Shown here: piece after piece, positions 59,790 to 64,000 of the stretch
Numbering within the stretch: position 1 is the stretch's first letter
How the letters are laid out: the number at the start of each line of letters is the position of its first letter
Assembly (NCBI GenBank): GCA_046719715.1
Contig: JBDNCJ010000002.1
Span: forward strand, 48,971-112,970
Length of the DNA: 64,000 nt
Direction: 5' to 3'
Origin: JANWWM01 sp046719715
Lineage (GTDB): Bacteria; Bacteroidota; Chlorobiia; Chlorobiales; Thermochlorobacteraceae
The notes under the pieces: model-generated
Database searches by the model: none
The model's input: only the letters and a program-made list of their open reading frames with translations
Told to the model about the DNA's origin: nothing
Program-made: the position numbers and the translations under genes

Positions 59790-61872
59790 TCCGCGTTCCG
59801 TTACTACCTGCGCACACTGCGGCTTGCCTGTTTATGGGAAAAATCTTCCTGAACCCGCATACTGCTGTTGCGGCTGTGAAATGGCGGCGACAATTCTCAA
59901 AGAATCTCCGCAATCTGAAACCGTGCTTCCGCCGCATGTCTTTCGCGTCGTGCTGGCGTTCATTATTTCCATGTTCATTACGCTCCTTAGCGCAACGATT
60001 TATCAAGAGCAAGAAAACGCGCCGTTCGTCCTTTCCATCGCAAGTTTCGCACTGACGCTCTTGGTCTTCGCTTTGCTTTCCAAAGAATTTTTGCGTGCGA
60101 TGACACAAGAGTTACGCAAGCGTTCATTGAGCATTGCCACGCTCGTTTTTGTCGGAACAAGCGCGGCGTTTTTGATTTCATCGTGGAACCTGTTTCGTGG
60201 CGACGTCGCACATCTTTACTTTGAGACAGCGGCAATGGCGCTCACGCTCTATGTGATTAGCCTCACGATTGATGCGCATTTCAAACTCAAACTCTCACGC
60301 GCGCTTTCGGCTTGGACGTCGAGCGAAAGCCTTTCCGTTGTTAAAGTTTTGCCGAATGGTCAGCGATGGCGCGTAACAGCCGATACGCTCTCGATTGGCG
60401 ACGTGTTCGAACTCGAGACCAATTCGCCCCTTCCCGTCGATGCGCTTCTCGTCAGCGGCTACGGCGAACTTGATGAATCACATTTGACGGGCGAACCTCT
60501 TCCCGTGTTCAAGCAAACTGGCGATGAAGTTAAATCTGGTGCCATTTGGCGTTCTGGAACGGCGACCTTTCAAGCCACATCGCCATACTGTGACTCCTCA
60601 CTCAATCGCTACTTTCAGCGCGTCCTCGAACTGAAAGCCAAACAAAGTTCGTTTGAACGCTTGGCTGAAAAAGGCGCAAGTTTGCTTCTTGCCGTTGCAC
60701 TTGGAACGGCTTCTCTCACCTTCATTTACCACGTGTTAAATTTCTCGTTGGAACGCGCCTTGCTCAACGCGCTTTCAGTCTTGCTCATTAGTTGCCCATG
60801 CGGCTTAGCGATTGCAACCCCGATTGCGTTCTGGCTTGCGATTTACCGCTTGGAACAGGCTGGCGTTACCGTTTCAGGGTGCGGCACGGCGATTGAAAAA
60901 CTAGCTTCTGTGCGAACAGTTCTCTTTGACAAAACAGGCACGCTCACCAACGGCATCAGGATTGAACACGTTGAATCGCCTGCATTCTGTTCCGACGAAG
61001 AACGCACGACGTTGCTTTCACTGGCGATTGCGCTCGAAGCCGAACACGAGCACCCCATCGCCGAAGCCTTTCGCCGTTATGCGATGGAACATCATCTCTC
61101 GCCCGCTTCGCTTGTCATGACGCGGGTTCTATCGGGAATTGGAATTGAAGGCACGGCAATTGTGAACGGCAAAAACATCTCGCTTGCACTTGTGAACTCA
61201 CGCTCTCACCTTGCACACGCTTTGAAAGTGAATCAACTTGGCTTGTTCTTAAACGATGATTTGAAACTCATTTTCACACTCGCGCATCAACCAAAGGCAG
61301 AAATTGAGCAAACGATGTCGTCGCTTCAATCGCTTGGAGTAACCGTTGCAGTGCTGACCGGCGATTCGTCCCCAAAGCCTGATTTCCTTTCGTGCAATTA
61401 CCACAACGCCCTTTCAGCCGCCGAAAAAGCGGCTTTGGTCAGAGATTACGAAATGCGCTTTGGCGCAAGTGTCTTTGTTGGCGATGGGATTAACGATTTG
61501 GAAGCCATGACAACGGCAACCACCTCTATTGCGATGTTTCAAGGCGCGAACCCAGCCAAATCGACGGCAGATTTCACGCTCTTTCATTCAAGCCTTTTGA
61601 TGATTCCGGAAATGATTGCCTTTGCAAGAACGGCAAAGCGCAAAGTGGTGCTGAACCTTGTTTGGGCGATTGGTTACAACACGATTGGCATTGCGTTAGC
61701 GGCATTTGGTTTTTTAACGCCGCTGTGGGCGATTGCGATTATGACAGCATCTTCGGCGATGGTTACGCTCAATTCGCTTTCGCTTTTGAAGTCAAATCCG
61801 TCGCTTTCAAAGTTGGCTCGCACTTCTTCGTCCACAGTCGCGTCAATTCAACCTGAATCGTCGTTAAGTTAA
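59746..61872 (+). CDS. ccoI: Cu-transporting P-type ATPase (CcoI/FixI-like), no HMA domain
   Basis: Copper exporter that supplies copper for cbb3 assembly. The 708-residue protein starts with a Cys-rich domain, CAHCGLPVYGKNLPEPAYCCCGC (Cys22, 25, 40, 41, 42, 44), typical of CcoI, but moves straight to the membrane helices; the HMA domain of about 70 residues normally between them is missing. Other motifs are complete: LTGEPLP, CPC (350-352) in LISCPCGLAIATP, phosphorylated Asp395 in FDKTGTLTNG, EHEHPIAEAF, and GDGINDLEAM. The ATG at 59746 overlaps ccoP; no better start exists after the ccoP stop. About eight membrane helices. Confidence 0.9.
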   Translation: MTCSNLNSPAAPRSNPRSVTTCAHCGLPVYGKNLPEPAYCCCGCEMAATILKESPQSETVLPPHVFRVVLAFIISMFITLLSATIYQEQENAPFVLSIASFALTLLVFALLSKEFLRAMTQELRKRSLSIATLVFVGTSAAFLISSWNLFRGDVAHLYFETAAMALTLYVISLTIDAHFKLKLSRALSAWTSSESLSVVKVLPNGQRWRVTADTLSIGDVFELETNSPLPVDALLVSGYGELDESHLTGEPLPVFKQTGDEVKSGAIWRSGTATFQATSPYCDSSLNRYFQRVLELKAKQSSFERLAEKGASLLLAVALGTASLTFIYHVLNFSLERALLNALSVLLISCPCGLAIATPIAFWLAIYRLEQAGVTVSGCGTAIEKLASVRTVLFDKTGTLTNGIRIEHVESPAFCSDEERTTLLSLAIALEAEHEHPIAEAFRRYAMEHHLSPASLVMTRVLSGIGIEGTAIVNGKNISLALVNSRSHLAHALKVNQLGLFLNDDLKLIFTLAHQPKAEIEQTMSSLQSLGVTVAVLTGDSSPKPDFLSCNYHNALSAAEKAALVRDYEMRFGASVFVGDGINDLEAMTTATTSIAMFQGANPAKSTADFTLFHSSLLMIPEMIAFARTAKRKVVLNLVWAIGYNTIGIALAAFGFLTPLWAIAIMTASSAMVTLNSLSLLKSNPSLSKLARTSSSTVASIQPESSLS

Positions 61873-62147
61873 TCGCCAGAAAAGATTGTCCAAAAGCCAA
61901 TTGCGACGAAGCCGACGCCAGCAATCCATTTAAGCGTTTTCGGCGAAATCCATTTGCCCAGTTGCTCACCCACGAGGACACCAATTCCCGCCGCTAAGAC
62001 CAACGCCGCCGCCGACCCAAGAAAAATTGCCCACTTGTTGCTTTCTTCCTTCGTCGCAAAAAGCATCGTGGCAAGTTGGGTTTTGTCGCCGATTTCAGCC
62101 AGAAAGACCGTTGCAAAAACTGTTGAAAAGACGCTCCAAAACGGCAT
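61869..62147 (-). CDS. Half-size GDT1/TMEM165 (UPF0016) membrane protein
   Basis: A 92-residue protein with three helices and one copy of the family signature E-x-G-D-K-(T/S) (AEIGDKTQLATMLFATKEES), which would form half a manganese/calcium transport pathway. Most family members have two signature-bearing halves in one chain; this gene encodes one, so the protein may work as a homodimer or pair with another half encoded elsewhere. Its 3' end overlaps that of the P-type ATPase by four bases (convergent). Confidence 0.88.
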   Translation of the reverse strand: MPFWSVFSTVFATVFLAEIGDKTQLATMLFATKEESNKWAIFLGSAAALVLAAGIGVLVGEQLGKWISPKTLKWIAGVGFVAIGFWTIFSGD

Positions 62148-62166
62148 GAATGAACTCGTTTGTTAG

Positions 62167-63645
62167 TTAGAAAATATGTTGGAATCCAAAGAAGAATTGG
62201 CTGACTTCGGCACTTCGCGCAAAGTCAAATCGGAGAATGGTCGCTTGATTCCATGCGATTCTGCCGCCGATGCCGTAGTTCCAGCGATAGTCTCGAAAAT
62301 TAAAATCACCCAGTCTATCCCACACGCGTCCTATATCTACGAAAGGCACAAGTCCCAGCGTGAAGTTTTGTCGAAGTGCGCTGAACTTGTAGAAGCGTGT
62401 GCGCAATTCAAAGTTGACTAAGGCGGTCAATGGACCTGTAAAGCGATACTCACGAAAGCCACGAAGCGAACGTGCACCGCCCAAGACTTCCGTGCCGCCG
62501 GCTTCGGCTTGGCTTGAAAGGTCAAAGGCTTCGTAGAATGGCACTTTGCTTCCCCAAATGTATCCCAAATTCCAACACGACGCCAGAATGACGCGATAGA
62601 CATCTGACAGAAAAATCGGGGTAAAGTTTGCCACTTGAATCAAGTTCTTATCAAAACTAAACTCCGAGCCGAACCACTTACGCGAATGCTCGTGCGAGTA
62701 TTCAATGAACCAGCCTTGTGTTGGGTCGGGCTCAAAATCGCGGGTGTCAAAAATGAAGGCAAAGGCAAAAATGCTTTCACGACCGCCATTGTAGCCGGCA
62801 ATGTTGCGACGCGCCCAAGGATTGCCCGGCGTGATGCCTAAGAAATCTTCGGTCAGTCGCGTGCGTCCGTTCAAAACACCTTCAAGTTCGTTGCCTTCGA
62901 TGTCAAAGGCTTCTTCGGCTTCGCGATTGAAGTAATCGGTGACGCCGATAAAGAGTAACTCCCAGCCAAACATCACACGAAACTTGCCCTCAAAAAAAAC
63001 ACGTTCCGCTAAAACATTGTAAAGATTCTCGCTGTAAATCAATTCGTTGTAATGTCGGTCGGTAACGATTTTGCCCACTTCACCGTCTTCAGGTCTGCTC
63101 GGTCGAACAATCGCTAAATTATCCAGATAAGGATTGAGTTTGCGGAATGTTTCCAACTCGCCCGTTTGCCTGTTGATGAATCGTAGCGGTTGCATTGTGT
63201 TTGCTCCGAAGCCGAAGTATTGAAAGTTCGGGTCTTCTTCAAAAACGGCATCAATACGCAATCGCCACTTTGTATCAAAGAGGTAGGGGAAGTCCATGTT
63301 GATAGCCGCACTCCATTTCCCGCTTTGAAAGACTTTGAACGCGCCTGTGTAGCGTTGGCGATACGGTGTGTATTCAAAAAACGGGTCGTTTCGGTCGCCG
63401 TTTTGATAGAGAAAGAAATTGCCGCCAACGCCAATTCCATTGATGGGATTTTTCTCAAACTCTGGAAGTCCCGTCAGATATAGCCCCTCGACTTTGTCTT
63501 TAATGTCTTCATCAGAGAGCCGCTTTTCACCTGCGATTGCAAAGGGCAAGGCTGGCTTTGTTTGTTCAAGTGAATCCGTGCGCTGTGCAAAAACACGCGC
63601 CGCTACTGCCATAAACAGTAGCAAAAGTGCGAAACGGTGTGTCAT
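62167..63645 (-). CDS. Omp85/BamA-like outer membrane barrel protein
   Basis: A 492-residue protein with a signal peptide (FALLLLFMAVAARVFAQ) and the beta-barrel of the bacterial surface antigen/Omp85 superfamily. The family signature appears in EVLGGARSLRGFREYRFTG (Arg-Gly-Phe in the barrel L6 loop) and the protein ends in FFFGFQHIF with a terminal Phe. It has few or no POTRA domains (only about 60 residues before the barrel), so it is not BamA itself and resembles the POTRA-free patatin-type or Bacteroidota barrel proteins. Function unknown. Confidence 0.88.
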   Translation of the reverse strand: MTHRFALLLLFMAVAARVFAQRTDSLEQTKPALPFAIAGEKRLSDEDIKDKVEGLYLTGLPEFEKNPINGIGVGGNFFLYQNGDRNDPFFEYTPYRQRYTGAFKVFQSGKWSAAINMDFPYLFDTKWRLRIDAVFEEDPNFQYFGFGANTMQPLRFINRQTGELETFRKLNPYLDNLAIVRPSRPEDGEVGKIVTDRHYNELIYSENLYNVLAERVFFEGKFRVMFGWELLFIGVTDYFNREAEEAFDIEGNELEGVLNGRTRLTEDFLGITPGNPWARRNIAGYNGGRESIFAFAFIFDTRDFEPDPTQGWFIEYSHEHSRKWFGSEFSFDKNLIQVANFTPIFLSDVYRVILASCWNLGYIWGSKVPFYEAFDLSSQAEAGGTEVLGGARSLRGFREYRFTGPLTALVNFELRTRFYKFSALRQNFTLGLVPFVDIGRVWDRLGDFNFRDYRWNYGIGGRIAWNQATILRFDFARSAEVSQFFFGFQHIF

Positions 63646-63798
63646 TAGGTTTTAATGTTTATGGTTAAAAATGGAACTGCACAATTCAGGAGATGTAGCG
63701 TACTGGCTTACCCACAGAAAAGGAATACAAGGATAAGTAGATAAACTGTTTAGTCATTATCAAACTTGAGCGCACATCGTTTTTTCAGATTCAAATCA

Positions 63799-63849
63799 TC
63801 ATTCAGAGAGACGTCTATCGTCTTCGACGAGTAAGATATGCGTGGTCAT
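63799..63849 (-). pseudogene. N-terminal fragment of a response regulator
   Basis: On the minus strand an ATG opens MTTHILLVEDDRRLSE and then stops at TGA. The segment is the first strand and acidic pair of a CheY-like receiver (ILLVEDD-x-x-x-L), at the position expected for an OmpR-type regulator. The remaining receiver and DNA-binding domains are missing; the following 150 bases up to the Omp85 gene show nothing further of it. Confidence 0.5.
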
Positions 63850-63896
63850 TGCAAGAGATTTTAGATATTGAAGCACGCTTGCAAAATTAAACCCAT

Positions 63897-64000
63897 ATGA
63901 CGGAATTTTTCGGCTTTTTCGGATTCGGGATTTTGAACAGCCTGCATTGTTTGGGCATGTGCAGTCCGATTGTGCTTGCCTATTCCTCGCGCTTGACCTT
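63897..64000 (+). CDS. TauE/SafE-family (UreH-like) membrane protein, 3' end cut off
   Basis: The ATG at 63897 begins MTEFFGFFGFGILNSLHCLGMCSPIVLAYSS and runs off the window. The L-H-C-x-G-M-C-x-P-I motif in the first membrane helix is the signature of the SafE/UreH-like branch of TauE transporters that often neighbours cbb3 assembly genes (with CcoI, CcoS) and is thought to act in copper handling. Only 34 codons are seen. Confidence 0.8.
   Translation, partial: MTEFFGFFGFGILNSLHCLGMCSPIVLAYSSRLT

Noticed and set aside
61954..62166. Plus-strand frame opposite the GDT1 gene
   Set aside because: Antisense shadow; the minus-strand frame has the conserved family motif.

Overview
The window looks like chromosome of a phototrophic member of the Chlorobiota (green sulfur bacterial lineage) that also respires oxygen. 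Pointers in the sequence: a chlorophyllide reductase subunit BchY, a cbb3-type cytochrome oxidase cluster, a bacillithiol synthesis gene (bshA), an amylase with a C-terminal type IX secretion sorting domain, a TonB-dependent receptor of the Bacteroidota/Chlorobiota type, and promoters of the TTTG-N19/20-TAnnTTTG kind found in that superphylum. BchY together with cbb3 oxidase suggests an aerobic or oxygen-tolerant lineage related to Chloroherpeton or Thermochlorobacter rather than a strict Chlorobium; this is inference. No phage, integron or CRISPR array was seen.

Layout. 1-9463 (+): the end of a fused alpha-keto acid dehydrogenase E1, purQ, a secreted unknown, thiO-thiS, bshA, a repeat-built coiled-coil nuclease, a HIT protein, a DinB-like protein and a membrane protein. 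9584-12307 (+): secreted alpha-amylase, closed by a clear terminator. 12545-20103 (-): bchY, a DUF6150 (septoil-knot type) secreted protein, three tandem DUF2887 nuclease-like genes, hisF and lon. 20590-22271 (+): lipid A genes (DUF374 acyltransferase, lpxK). 22268-27448 (-): a run with DUF167, a catalytically dead trypsin-like/MORN protein, gatC, a class II aldolase, prfB with its programmed frameshift, and a vWA lipoprotein. 27751-43991 (+): amino acid permease, fur-hemC, two TPR proteins, aroE, a TetR/TonB-receptor/SDR group sharing an operator, a histidine kinase and REC-REC regulator pair, scpA and a glycosyltransferase. 44215-45629 (-): an outer membrane DUF2490 protein and a TonB-domain protein. 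45755-50664 (+): a tightly packed group of rluD, two hydrolases, an exo/endonuclease-type lipoprotein and an orphan ABC ATPase. 50923-52329 (-): TolC. 52551-56501 (+): tRNA-Ala, a CNNM/HlyC protein, a membrane protein, purF. 56768-61872 (+): ccoS-ccoN-ccoO-ccoP-ccoI. 61869-63645 (-): a half-size GDT1 protein and an Omp85-type barrel. A response regulator fragment and the start of a TauE/SafE protein end the window.

Features most worth a second look: the triplicated DUF2887 array with a hypervariable charged tract; the hendecad/heptad coiled-coil nuclease; the 18-bp palindrome shared by the TetR gene and the TonB receptor; the pseudo-protease/MORN fusion; the stripped-down cbb3 cluster (mono-haem CcoP, CcoI without an HMA domain); and a family of palindromic intergenic elements with at least five members here.
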